From Phormidium ambiguum IAM M-71 (lineage in GTDB: Bacteria; Cyanobacteriota; Cyanobacteriia; Cyanobacteriales; Aerosakkonemataceae), in assembly GCF_001904725.1 (NCBI RefSeq), contig NZ_MRCE01000015.1, forward strand, positions 1 to 64,000: a stretch of DNA of 64,000 nt. The letters are read 5' to 3'. A model generated the notes under the pieces. It ran no database searches, had not been told where the DNA came from, and was given only the letters and a program-made list of their open reading frames with translations. The translations under genes and the position numbers were made by a program. Below, one piece after another: positions 25,229 through 34,666 of this stretch. The number at the start of each line of letters is the position of its first letter. Positions within the stretch are counted from its first letter, which is position 1.

Positions 25229-26191
25229 TCAAGAGTCTTTTGGTAACGAGCGGCGATACATTTCACAAAGATGGGCGATAACATCGATTAAGGTGAGACG
25301 ATAATCTAGGAGGATTTCATCGCTGCGTCCTTCAAGTTTTAATTGTTTAGATATTTCATCCATTAACTCCATGTGAATCTCTACGATATAAGTAACAGAA
25401 ATATCTGCAAAGAAAGCTACATTTACAAATTCATCAATTTTTTGATTGAGATTGCTATTTCCGAGAAAGTATTCTAAAACAATGTGCCGATATGCGGATT
25501 TAAAATTGATGATGAACTCTTGTCTTTCCTCTGAAGGAAGATGGCGGAAAAAGTTTTGGGGGTTTCGCTTGTAATACACACCTAAGTATCCTAATCGTTC
25601 CTTCAGTTTCTCAGCTAGTCGGCGCTGCTGCTGAAGTAAAACGTTTTCTTCTTGGGGGATGGTGTCGGTATTGGAATTTTCTTCACACCACGAGGCTACT
25701 GAAGAGAGCTTGAGGAAGTTAGCGATCGCCTCATCAATATAATGAGTTATATGGCTAAGTTGGCTGTAATAGACAGTGACAGCAGCATGATAAAAAAAGC
25801 TCCCTTCTCCTGATATTAGCTCTTTGGCAGGATTTTTTGGTGCTTCGATAGTTGCTGTTTCTGGATCTTGCTCGCTTTGTTGAACATCAGATGTTTCTGA
25901 TGATGGCTGGCTGGGAGAATTATTCTCAGTAATTTGTGAATCTGGCTTTAAGATAATTAGTGGCAGGAGCGATCCCTGTGTGTATAGCTGATTAACCAAT
26001 GGTAGTAAATCAGGGCTATCCTCTAAAATCAGGCAGTCTAGGGTTTCTTTTTGGCTTTCGACAAATTGGAAAAACTCTGGTTGTGATTTGTATCGAGTCA
26101 GCACGTAGCGTTCATCGCTTAAATAATGCTGAAGCGATCGGGTCAGAGTTTCAGAATCGAGTAATGTACAGATAGTAAGTGACAATCGCAC
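25229..26191 (-). CDS. kaiA: Circadian clock protein KaiA, full length
   Basis: 320 residues, longer than the 284 of Synechococcus elongatus. The N-terminal pseudo-receiver domain is present (about 1-90, LSLTICTLLDSETLTRSLQHYL). A polar, Ser/Gln/Glu-rich linker of some 35 residues accounts for the extra length. The C-terminal helical domain (about 180-315) that stimulates KaiC phosphorylation is intact (LGYLGVYYKRNPQNFFRHLP). Some filamentous strains have only the C-terminal part; this one keeps both. First gene of the operon, divergent from a CBS-kinase gene. Confidence 0.97.
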   Translation of the reverse strand: MRLSLTICTLLDSETLTRSLQHYLSDERYVLTRYKSQPEFFQFVESQKETLDCLILEDSPDLLPLVNQLYTQGSLLPLIILKPDSQITENNSPSQPSSETSDVQQSEQDPETATIEAPKNPAKELISGEGSFFYHAAVTVYYSQLSHITHYIDEAIANFLKLSSVASWCEENSNTDTIPQEENVLLQQQRRLAEKLKERLGYLGVYYKRNPQNFFRHLPSEERQEFIINFKSAYRHIVLEYFLGNSNLNQKIDEFVNVAFFADISVTYIVEIHMELMDEISKQLKLEGRSDEILLDYRLTLIDVIAHLCEMYRRSLPKDS

Positions 26192-26558
26192 TCTTGTTTC
26201 GCGCTATAAAGGTAGAATCGTTGTATAATGCCGACCTGGTTTAAGGAAGGCAGCTTGTGTGAATGATTCAACACAATCTTTAACATTAAGCTAACATTTG
26301 TTGAATTGTCATTAATTCTAATTGCCCAGACATAAGTAATTTTAACGCTGGGGTCATAATTAATATAGGCTCGATTAAAACGTGCTTAACTATACCGATT
26401 TACTTTACCCCTGCTACAGTTTTGCTTCCTCTCTAAACTAGAGGCATCGCCTACCCTCGCTGTAGCCATTGAGTAAGGAATTAAGAAAACTAGCCAGAGA
26501 AATTGAGTGAGGGAGGCAATTCCAGCTGTTTAATCAGGTTAGCGAGAAAGCTTACGCT
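26192..26558. other. Intergenic region between kaiA and a divergent sensor kinase
   Basis: 367 bases with no gene seen. It must hold the kaiABC promoter and that of the kinase. A TATAAT hexamer lies at 26224-26229 on the plus strand but has no convincing -35 partner. Confidence 0.5.
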
Positions 26559-29500
26559 ATGCCCAGTCCAGATGTCAGAGAATTTATCGCTTTTGTTCCC
26601 TGTTGTACCGAGAGTACTTCTTTGGGAGATATTCTGGAAATTTTCCAGCAGCATCAGTGCGATCGCATGGTAGTAGTGAATGAACAAGATGTTCCTTTAG
26701 GAGTATTGCATTTATATAGTTTACTGCCTTACCTACGAGAAAGAAAGGGGAAAAAATCTCCGGCTGCTGCGCCAAAAACTGCGGAAAATTTGGTAAATCA
26801 AGAAAAAACTGTTTCTGCGCGCGATCGGGAATCAGCAAGTAAATCAAGTTTGCTTCAGCCTTTATCAGAACTAAATTTATCAGTTATTACGCCATTGAAT
26901 ACTTTATCTGCTGAACTTAGTTGGCAGGAATTTTGGCCCGATCTCCAAAATGAAATTTCTCATTTAGGTAAAACAAAAGATTTGGGTTTAGTTAATTCAT
27001 CAGGTAAATTTTTAGGACTATTAGATGTTCAACGTTTATTAGAATTTATTGCTACTGATTCCTCCACACAGCAAGGCAATCAAAAATCGATTAATTTTCC
27101 CAAAGTATCACTGGTCAATCAAAAAAGTCTGGCGAATGAAACAATCACCTTGAATTCTTTAATGCAGCTTTTAGAAAGGCTACCTTTGCCTTTAATGTTA
27201 CAAACTGGTAATGGTCAATCAATTAAACAAAATTTTGCTTGGAGACAATACTTTGATTCATTACAAGATGCTGATTGGCTAAGAAGGGAAATTGCCGAAT
27301 TATTAGAATTTTTACCCGCAGAAATACAGGAAAACTTACCAAATGAAATAAATTATTGTCAAGAAAAAGCCAGCAACTGGAAAGATAATGACCAAGAAAG
27401 ATTTGCGGCACCTGTTTCTTTACCCAAGTTGTGCCAAATAGGAAATAATCCCGATAGTTGTACTTGTGTTTGTCCGATGCAAAATGGGACAGAAAGAGTT
27501 TGGCAGTTTGTTAAAATACCATTAGGTAATATTTTTCCTAATTCCGATTTCTCGTCAAGAGATCCAAGTTTATCAATTGATTTTTTCCAACCTGATGAAT
27601 TACGGATAACTAACTTGATTTCCCGGAATTTATTAGGGGAAGCAGTAGATAATATACTCCCAACATCAGGAAAAAATTTATCAGAAAATGATTTATGGTT
27701 AGTATTAGCTCAAGATGTTACAGAGTCGCATCAAGTAGCTAAGGAGTTGGCGGCAAAAAATGCCGATTTAATGCAATTAAATCGGTTAAAAGATGAGTTT
27801 TTAGCTTGTATTAGTCATGAACTAAAAACCCCGTTAACGGCGATTTTAGGTTTATCAAGTTTGTTAAAGGATCAAGTATTAGGAGAATTGAACGATCGCC
27901 AAGCGCGTTATACCAGATTAATTCATCAGAGTGGTCGTCATTTAATGACTATAGTTAATGATATTTTAGATTTAACGCGGATGGAAACTGGACAGTTAGA
28001 ATTAATGTTAGCACCAGTGGATATTCATGCAGTGTGCGATCGAGCTTATCAGCAATCTCGGCAAATTCATTTAAGCAGAAAAAGCGCCGATCCTGATGAC
28101 TTAAATTCTAACGAACCAGAACCCAAGTTTATATTATCAATTGAACCAAGATTAGATACTTTAGTCGCCGATGAAATGCGTCTGCGACAAATGCTAGTTC
28201 ATCTATTAACTAACGCTTTAAAATTTACCGAAGTCACCGGAGAAATTGGCTTAAAAGCAAGTTACTGGGAAGGATGGATTGCTTTTACTATTTGGGATAC
28301 AGGTATTGGCATTCCCGAAGACAAACAACACTTAATTTTTCAAAAGTTTCAACAATTAGAAAACCCCTTAACTCGACAGTTTGAAGGAACCGGATTAGGA
28401 TTAGTATTAACCCAACGTTTAGCGCGGTTGCATGGGGGAGATGTTAGTTTTACTTCTAAACCTGGAAGCGGAAGTGAATTTACTTTATTATTACCTCCTA
28501 GTCCACCCAATAGTCAGTGGGAAATAGAAACAGAAGGTACAGGTGAAAAATTCTCTTTTAATGGAACTGGTATTAATACCACAGCTAATTTATCGATTAC
28601 GAATATTTCTTATCGCTTAGTTTTAGTTGTCGAATCAATCCCCAGATTAATAGAAGATTTAAGCCAACCACTTACCAGTTTAGGTTATCGAGTGGTAATT
28701 GCGCGATCGGGAACTGAAGCCTTAGAAAAAGCCCGTAGATTACAACCGTTTGCTATTTTCTTAAATCCCCTATTACCTTTGCTTTCTGGTTGGGATGTCT
28801 TAACTTTATTAAAAGCATCTTCCCAAACTCAACATATACCCGTAATTGTCACTGCTAGTCGAGGAGAAAAAGAATATGCTTACGGCAAACGTGCAGATGG
28901 ATTTTTGTCTTTACCAATCCAAGAAGATAGTCTGAAAAAAAGTTTAGAAAAAATCACTAACCCAGCTAAAATTTCTCAACAACAATCAAAGAATACTAGT
29001 TTAACAATTCTCCGCTTGAATGCAAGTGATAAAAATTTAGAATTGCGAATTCGCAATCCTACTTCGGAATCTGATTTAAGTAAATTATTATATCAACAAA
29101 ATTATCGAGTTTTAGAAGCTGATGATTTAGTGCAAGCCGAATTATTAGCGAAAATTTGGCAACCTCATGTAGTTGTATTAGAAGGTAAAATTGTCGAACC
29201 CCAAAGCTATTTAGAACAATTAATTGAATATCAATCTTTAGCGAGTTTGCCATTAATAACAATGGATGAGGCAACAACTCATGCAGCTTTAAAAGTTGGG
29301 AATAAAAAGGAAAATACAACTTTACAAGTGTATCCTTGTTTGGGAATTGATGGAGCTTTACCAGAAGCCAGCATTCTACTACAAGCAATTCAAGTTGCGG
29401 CGGGTATTAGTTGCAAATTAACCATTTTGGTAGTTGATATTTGCACGCTGCCAGATTTAGGCAAAAGCTTTAATAATGAACAACAAGAAAATTTATCGAA

Positions 29501-29996
29501 GGTAAATTGTAAAAAACGTACAGAATGGTTGCAAGCTTTAATTCAATATTTACAAACTGCTGATTTGCGAGTTGTAACTGGTCAATCTTGGGCAGAAGTT
29601 TTACGACAAGCACAACATTGTAGTGTGGATTTATTACTAATTGACTTAGGAAAAAGTACACCTAATTCAAATTTAGTAAAAGCTTTATCTGATTTGCGAC
29701 AAGTAGCCCAACGACCTCCAACACTAGTGTTAATTAAACCAGAGGATAATAAACAAAACTTTGCCAATGAAATGGCTATTTCATCTGAAGGGAAAACAGT
29801 TTATCAAACCGATTTTTGGACTTCTACTTTAGGTGACGTTGCGACTAATATTTTGCCTAGTTCAATTTCAATGGAAGAGTTGTTGAGTCAAATTAGACAT
29901 ACTTTTTTCCAGGCTAATTCTAATAGTGCTAATCCTCAAATATTCGTGAATAAATTAATGAGAAGTTATCACGAAACGCGATCGATCGATCTATAA
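26559..29996 (+). CDS. CBS-domain histidine kinase with three receiver-like domains
   Basis: 1145 residues, no membrane segment. A CBS pair occupies about 1-165 (DRMVVVNEQDVPLGVLHLYSL, LGLVNSSGKFLGLLDVQRL), then a PAS-like region. HisKA has its His near residue 421 (SHELKTPL). The HATPase has NALKFT, DTGIGIPED and GTGLGLVL. Three receiver-like domains follow (about 685-800, 820-920 and 945-1090). In the first the phospho-acceptor Asp is Asn (FLNPLLPLLSGWD), and in the second it is Glu (VVLEGKI). The third keeps LLIDLG but lacks other marks. CBS domains often bind adenylates, so it may sense energy state. It is divergent from kaiA; a link to the clock is inference from position. Confidence 0.85.
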   Translation: MPSPDVREFIAFVPCCTESTSLGDILEIFQQHQCDRMVVVNEQDVPLGVLHLYSLLPYLRERKGKKSPAAAPKTAENLVNQEKTVSARDRESASKSSLLQPLSELNLSVITPLNTLSAELSWQEFWPDLQNEISHLGKTKDLGLVNSSGKFLGLLDVQRLLEFIATDSSTQQGNQKSINFPKVSLVNQKSLANETITLNSLMQLLERLPLPLMLQTGNGQSIKQNFAWRQYFDSLQDADWLRREIAELLEFLPAEIQENLPNEINYCQEKASNWKDNDQERFAAPVSLPKLCQIGNNPDSCTCVCPMQNGTERVWQFVKIPLGNIFPNSDFSSRDPSLSIDFFQPDELRITNLISRNLLGEAVDNILPTSGKNLSENDLWLVLAQDVTESHQVAKELAAKNADLMQLNRLKDEFLACISHELKTPLTAILGLSSLLKDQVLGELNDRQARYTRLIHQSGRHLMTIVNDILDLTRMETGQLELMLAPVDIHAVCDRAYQQSRQIHLSRKSADPDDLNSNEPEPKFILSIEPRLDTLVADEMRLRQMLVHLLTNALKFTEVTGEIGLKASYWEGWIAFTIWDTGIGIPEDKQHLIFQKFQQLENPLTRQFEGTGLGLVLTQRLARLHGGDVSFTSKPGSGSEFTLLLPPSPPNSQWEIETEGTGEKFSFNGTGINTTANLSITNISYRLVLVVESIPRLIEDLSQPLTSLGYRVVIARSGTEALEKARRLQPFAIFLNPLLPLLSGWDVLTLLKASSQTQHIPVIVTASRGEKEYAYGKRADGFLSLPIQEDSLKKSLEKITNPAKISQQQSKNTSLTILRLNASDKNLELRIRNPTSESDLSKLLYQQNYRVLEADDLVQAELLAKIWQPHVVVLEGKIVEPQSYLEQLIEYQSLASLPLITMDEATTHAALKVGNKKENTTLQVYPCLGIDGALPEASILLQAIQVAAGISCKLTILVVDICTLPDLGKSFNNEQQENLSKVNCKKRTEWLQALIQYLQTADLRVVTGQSWAEVLRQAQHCSVDLLLIDLGKSTPNSNLVKALSDLRQVAQRPPTLVLIKPEDNKQNFANEMAISSEGKTVYQTDFWTSTLGDVATNILPSSISMEELLSQIRHTFFQANSNSANPQIFVNKLMRSYHETRSIDL

Positions 29997-30215
29997 AAAT
30001 AACGCAGCAGGCTTCAAAGCAGAAGATCGGAAAAGCAATAGTTAAAATGTAAAGAAAAATCAAGATAAATTTGCTGCAAATCTACTTAATTCTTCTTTAA
30101 GTTTTTTGGGAAAATTGTTTCATTTCATCACAAACTCGCCCAAAACTTCTCATTCAATGGCACTATCTAACACAGAGGAAGTTTCTCAAGCTTCCGAGTA
30201 TAAGGAGCAGCAGTT

Positions 30216-30845
30216 ATGAAAGAACCAAAAGCTAACCAATACATGGAACTTCTGGAAATTCCCCCAGGCTATGTCAATATTATGGGATATGTAGACGAAT
30301 CCGAAGTTAATGGCCCTGGCTGTCGGGCGGTAATTTGGGTACAGGGATGTTTGCGCGAATGTCCGGGTTGTTTTAATCCCGCTTCTTGGTCTTTTGAAAT
30401 TAATGATTTAGTTTCTATTGATAGTTTAGTTCACCGAATTTTGAGTAATCCGAAAAATACTGGGGTAACTTTTTCTGGTGGCGAACCTTTTTGGCAAGCG
30501 TCGGCTTTGGCGAGTGTAGCGCAAAAAGTTCGGGCGGAAGGTTTAAATGTCATGTCGTTTACTGGTTTTACTTTAGAACAATTGCGATCGGAATATGCCC
30601 CCGCTGGTGCTCATGAATTACTAGAACAATTAGATATATTAATTGATGGCCCTTACGTGCAGCATTTGGCTGTACATTCTCCTGATTGTCCGGTAGCTTC
30701 TAGTAATCAAAAAGTTCACGTTTTTAATCCAGCTTTAACAGATAAAATTTCTTGGGCGAGTGACCAAATTGAAATACATATTTTGAAAGATGGGAGTAGG
30801 GTTGTAACTGGTTATTATGGTCAGTTGCAGTTGGATGAGGCGTAA
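30216..30845 (+). CDS. Radical-SAM activase-like protein (NrdG type)
   Basis: 209 residues. The iron-sulfur motif CLRECPGC (Cys45, Cys49, Cys52; CX3CX2C) and the SAM-binding FSGGEPF identify the radical-SAM fold of NrdG/PflA-type activating proteins, which make a glycyl radical on a partner enzyme. The length is close to NrdG. No anaerobic ribonucleotide reductase (NrdD) or other glycyl-radical enzyme is adjacent, so the partner is elsewhere or the role differs. A good ribosome site (AAGGAG) precedes the ATG at 30216. Confidence 0.85.
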   Translation: MKEPKANQYMELLEIPPGYVNIMGYVDESEVNGPGCRAVIWVQGCLRECPGCFNPASWSFEINDLVSIDSLVHRILSNPKNTGVTFSGGEPFWQASALASVAQKVRAEGLNVMSFTGFTLEQLRSEYAPAGAHELLEQLDILIDGPYVQHLAVHSPDCPVASSNQKVHVFNPALTDKISWASDQIEIHILKDGSRVVTGYYGQLQLDEA

Positions 30846-30971
30846 TCGCATAATCCATATACGAAACATTCAGACCGAAAATTTAGGGTTTAACTTTTCC
30901 TGAATGCTTTCCCCCTGTTAGTAAGCCTCTGTGATTGGGAATACTAACTACAGGATTATGGTTTTAATTAA

Positions 30972-31391
30972 ATGAAAATTAAATTCGGATTAGCTGCTAT
31001 TACTGCTTTGATTGGTTTAACTGCTACGGTTGCTAACGCTCAACAGCATTCTAACGACTTTCTGTTCTTACGTAACATAGACGGGCAAGCAAGATTAGTT
31101 AGCTTCAATGGTAAAAGAGACTTAGGATTAGTATCGAGTAATAAGTCATTGGTGGGTAGTATTTGCCGTTTACCAAAGTTCAGTGGCTCAAATTCGCTAA
31201 TTCCTTCAATTTGGAATCGATCGTCACCTTATGGCGATCGCACAAGCAACACTTCCGCCTACAACCCAAAAGCAACCCAACCACCAGTTATACAATTTAA
31301 AGATGGCTCTGTAATTCTGGTTTCCAAGAATCCAAATTTATTAGCGATCGATCCAGATATAATCTACAAAGAACTTTGCCGACAGCCATAA
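30972..31391 (+). CDS. Small secreted protein of unknown function
   Basis: 139 residues with a clear signal peptide: MKIK, a hydrophobic core (FGLAAITALIGLTATVA) and a probable cut after ANA. The mature part has two Cys, in a SICRLP segment and in the C-terminal ELCRQP, which could form a disulfide. The rest is Ser/Asn-rich with no known domain. Probably periplasmic or exported. It stands alone. Confidence 0.8.
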   Translation: MKIKFGLAAITALIGLTATVANAQQHSNDFLFLRNIDGQARLVSFNGKRDLGLVSSNKSLVGSICRLPKFSGSNSLIPSIWNRSSPYGDRTSNTSAYNPKATQPPVIQFKDGSVILVSKNPNLLAIDPDIIYKELCRQP

Positions 31392-31472
31392 ACAGCCAAC
31401 TATTGATAACTAGAGATTAGGCGATCGTACTCTTTGCAATAGTCTAAACTCAATAAAAATTACACTCCAAAA

Positions 31473-31526
31473 GCTCTCTCGTACTTGTGGCAGAAAACCT
31501 TGGTTTCACTTTATGTACGAGAGAGC
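31473..31526. repeat. Perfect 12-bp inverted repeat
   Basis: GCTCTCTCGTAC (31473-31484) and GTACGAGAGAGC (31515-31526) are exact inverted copies around 30 bases. They lie in the 243-base gap between the secreted-protein gene and the methyltransferase 3' end. Terminator or MITE-like remnant; I cannot decide. On the minus strand 31550-31634 also reads short peptides (IEKAFIAQKRQELE), perhaps a decayed gene end. Confidence 0.6.
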
Positions 31527-31634
31527 CTATTGTTTAAGCAGTAGTCTGAGTTAACAGTGCTGTAATTTCCTTTTGCACTTACTCAAGTTCTTGGCGTTTT
31601 TGGGCGATGAAAGCTTTTTCAATCTCGCATAAAT

Positions 31635-33989
31635 TTATGTTGTAAAGTTAGGAAAAGTCAGCTTTTTCTGAATTTCCCCTAAAATCTTCTCTAAACTTAA
31701 ATTATTTTGCGTTGTTAGCTTACTATAAATATCAGCAATCTGATTAGAGAAAATGTAACTTAGCTTGTTTTCCATATATAAAGGATGACCGATATAGTGG
31801 GATTCCTTGAGTAACTTATTCATTTTATTTAATCGCTTTTTGGGAATTACTAAAACAATATTTTTTGCTAAATTAGGATAAACCTTAAGTAATTCCATAA
31901 ATCTGTCAATGCCAGTGGTAATCGGTGTGCTTGTTTCAATTTCAAATGCAAATATAGCACTACCTAAAGAATCGAACCAAATTAAATCTATTTGCTCTAT
32001 TTTATCTCTTTGCCACTGTGTTAGTTGCTTTTTTATTGGTAATTCTGATAAAGAGATGGTTTTAAATGATTCTCCATTCCAACTACTAGAACCTTGCTCT
32101 TTTTTACCAATATGAACTTTTAAACCAACAGCAATTCCGATTTTTGCAAGTGCGTAAATCAGCAAATCATGTTCAATTTGGTTAGCATCCTTGGGAAAGA
32201 TTAAATTTGGTAACAATGGAGAGCCGAAAGAAATGCCTAAGTCAAATTCTAATTGCTTATCTTCCGGCTTATTTAACTGCCAGTGCTTTCCGTCTGGAGA
32301 ATAAGCAATTTGTTCTAAAATATTGAGAATAGTCTGATTAGCAGGGGTTTGACCATTAATTAGATTTGGCATTACATTCAAGACTATTTGATCGAAAGTA
32401 GCGGCTTTTCCCTCTTTCTCTAATCTTCGCAGGTAATCGAGCAAATAGTGTCTTATCCGAAGCTCGATTGGGATGAAGCAGCCAATCTTAGTATTTGGTC
32501 GAATCTTCCACAAGTTATCAATATCACAATAGTCAAATTCTTCTCTAAGCAAAGGTGTAATATCATCTATCTTTTTTTTGACTTCACCCAATAATCCATT
32601 TTCTAACAGTTGAGGAATCAGAGAGTTATAGATGTCTTCAGTCGAAGCTCCAGAGTTTTTAACGACAGTTAATTCAGCAACTTGTTTAATTAACTGCACA
32701 ACATCAGTACCTACTTTGCTTATAGCAATAGTTTTGGGATTTTTAACTTTACGGAAGTTTAACACTAGTTCGCCAGATAATACCCTTAGAGGATTTTGTT
32801 TCTTATGTAAAGATTGCATATAAGAAGGCTGTACTGCTGTATTTACATATTCAAACCCTGCTGCTTGTGCTGATTTAATAATAGCATCCCAATAAGCGGG
32901 ATCTTTATGCGAAAATACAATACTCATCCATCGATCAAATTTGAGTACTTGGAACATTTGTTCAATGCTACATTCTAGTAAAGCAATATAATTTTGTTTA
33001 GATTTATTTAAATCCCCTCCTTCAATAACTTCTAACTGCTTACTCTGATCATCTACTGAAAAACCTAACCAAGCATTCCACATTGTTGATAAGCCAAGAT
33101 AGGCAATATGTTTTCCGTAAGGAGGATCTGTATAAATGTAGTCCACGGACTCTTGTTTTATAGAATTACTTAAATTAGTAGCAGAAAGGTTAAATATTGA
33201 AATATTTTCTTGGTAAAAATTGTCAATAACTAAATTGGTTTCTAGCTTAAATTTAACTGTATTAATAAATTTTAACTCGAATTGTTCCCATACATTTAAA
33301 TCAAGAGGATTAGGTGGAATCCAGTATCTTAAGCGGTGCATAATTCCACTATTACCACGACTTGCTTTTCTACCATGTGTAGAACTAAAGGTCAAATTCG
33401 TTTTATTTAATGTGGCTGAAAATACAAACTTCATTAAACAATTAATAATATCATCTGATATTTGATTGATATGGTAGAGTAATAAAGATAGAGAGAATAG
33501 CTGTCTTTTAGTATGAATTTGCTCTACGTATACAGCATCAGCATTGTTAGGTAATTTAATTCCTTGCGGATACCAATACTTAATTTCTAAATTATCAACT
33601 TGCTCATCAGACATATTGTAAACCTGATTAATAGCATCTTTACAATTTTTTTCTATTTCATCAAAAGCTGCTTTGAAACTATCAATGTCTACGGGACTAA
33701 CTGCAATTTGTGAACAAATAAAATTAGCTAGTGGATTAATATCACAGTGAATTGCCTTCCGACGCAAAACTAGGGCTTCAACAGCTGTTACTCCTGATCC
33801 ACCAAAAGGATCGAGAATTACATCTCCTTTTCGGCTAAAAGTACGAATATATTCTTGGACAACATTCCAAGCGCGTCTGGTGAAATATGGATGACTACCC
33901 CAATTGCGTTTTGCACCTTGTCTGAGGGGTTCAATTGGTGTTGCTATAGGTTCGATAGATTTATAGTCAAATTCTTTAGGGCTTAACAT
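31635..33989 (-). CDS. DNA methyltransferase with C-terminal nuclease-like domain
   Basis: 784 residues. The SAM-binding motif I is DPFGGSGVTAVEAL (about 60-73) and the catalytic motif IV is TDPPYGKHI (about 285-293), so it is an amino-methyltransferase (N6-adenine or N4-cytosine) with motif I before motif IV. A long segment between them (about 110-270) could read the target site. The C-terminal third has a winged-helix-like part. It ends with a region (about 610-784) resembling a PD-(D/E)XK core: IDLIWFDSLGSAIFAFEIETST, the second acid followed by x-E instead of the usual x-K. Possibly a one-chain restriction-modification enzyme or a modified descendant. No separate restriction gene is adjacent. 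Confidence 0.8.
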   Translation of the reverse strand: MLSPKEFDYKSIEPIATPIEPLRQGAKRNWGSHPYFTRRAWNVVQEYIRTFSRKGDVILDPFGGSGVTAVEALVLRRKAIHCDINPLANFICSQIAVSPVDIDSFKAAFDEIEKNCKDAINQVYNMSDEQVDNLEIKYWYPQGIKLPNNADAVYVEQIHTKRQLFSLSLLLYHINQISDDIINCLMKFVFSATLNKTNLTFSSTHGRKASRGNSGIMHRLRYWIPPNPLDLNVWEQFELKFINTVKFKLETNLVIDNFYQENISIFNLSATNLSNSIKQESVDYIYTDPPYGKHIAYLGLSTMWNAWLGFSVDDQSKQLEVIEGGDLNKSKQNYIALLECSIEQMFQVLKFDRWMSIVFSHKDPAYWDAIIKSAQAAGFEYVNTAVQPSYMQSLHKKQNPLRVLSGELVLNFRKVKNPKTIAISKVGTDVVQLIKQVAELTVVKNSGASTEDIYNSLIPQLLENGLLGEVKKKIDDITPLLREEFDYCDIDNLWKIRPNTKIGCFIPIELRIRHYLLDYLRRLEKEGKAATFDQIVLNVMPNLINGQTPANQTILNILEQIAYSPDGKHWQLNKPEDKQLEFDLGISFGSPLLPNLIFPKDANQIEHDLLIYALAKIGIAVGLKVHIGKKEQGSSSWNGESFKTISLSELPIKKQLTQWQRDKIEQIDLIWFDSLGSAIFAFEIETSTPITTGIDRFMELLKVYPNLAKNIVLVIPKKRLNKMNKLLKESHYIGHPLYMENKLSYIFSNQIADIYSKLTTQNNLSLEKILGEIQKKLTFPNFTT

Positions 33990-34127
33990 AAATAGATCAC
34001 CAATAGTATGATATTGATTAATATACTATTTTTCGGACTTACTAAATATGCTAACACTTCTAAATCATACTGATAATATACAAATATTTAAAATTAGCAA
34101 CAGAGTATAAAGCAAAGCAGGTGTACA

Positions 34128-34352
34128 GTGAAGACGCAAAAGTTAACTTTAGAAATTGCTGAACCTCTCTTCAAACAGCTAGAACAAGTCGCACAGATTA
34201 GCAGCGAGTCCATTGAAACGATCGCAATCAGAATCATCGCTATGCGACTACCTTCTCTAAGCAGAGAGGTGCAAGAACTTCAAGAAATGCTAGATTCAAT
34301 AACTACCGATCAACTTCATGGTGAAATAGTTCTTGAAGAGACAGTAGATTAA
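34128..34352 (+). CDS. Small antitoxin-like protein, paralogue A
   Basis: 74 residues from GTG at 34128. The start KTQKLTLEIAEPLFKQLEQVAQISSESIETIAIRII has the strand-helix-helix pattern of ribbon-helix-helix DNA-binding proteins, followed by an acidic tail. It is clearly paralogous to the next gene (KLTLEI, SES/EES-IE, a common LDxIT motif). No toxin follows directly. Confidence 0.7.
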   Translation: MKTQKLTLEIAEPLFKQLEQVAQISSESIETIAIRIIAMRLPSLSREVQELQEMLDSITTDQLHGEIVLEETVD

Positions 34353-34379
34353 AAAGTAGTAACTAGAGAGTAAGTAAAG

Positions 34380-34595
34380 ATGACAATCCGAAAGCTGACT
34401 TTAGAAATTTCTGAATCGCTTTATCAGAAATTAGCTCACATAGCTAACTTAAATGAGGAATCAATAGAACACACTGCTATATGGAGTATTCTTACCAGTC
34501 TGCCTTACTTAACTACAAAAGCGGAAAAGCTGAAGGGAATGCTAGATAATATTACAGATGAAAATCTACATAGTGAAATTGATTTGGGGAACTAG
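34380..34595 (+). CDS. Small antitoxin-like protein, paralogue B
   Basis: 71 residues, ATG at 34380, 27 bases after paralogue A. It shares the opening IRKLTLEISESLYQKLAHIANLNEESIEHTAI and the acidic LDNITDENLHSEI end. The tandem arrangement points to a local duplication. Downstream lies a fragment gene (34667-35068) without a start, which may be the remains of the partner. Confidence 0.7.
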   Translation: MTIRKLTLEISESLYQKLAHIANLNEESIEHTAIWSILTSLPYLTTKAEKLKGMLDNITDENLHSEIDLGN

Positions 34596-34666
34596 TAAAT
34601 AATGAAAAGTGATAGCTTGGATCTAGAACAGGCGTGATAGGCTCAGACTATTTGAACAAAGTGTAG

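Noticed and set aside
26192-26558. Sigma-70 promoter around TATAAT at 26224
   Set aside because: No -35 element at a valid distance; left as unassigned.
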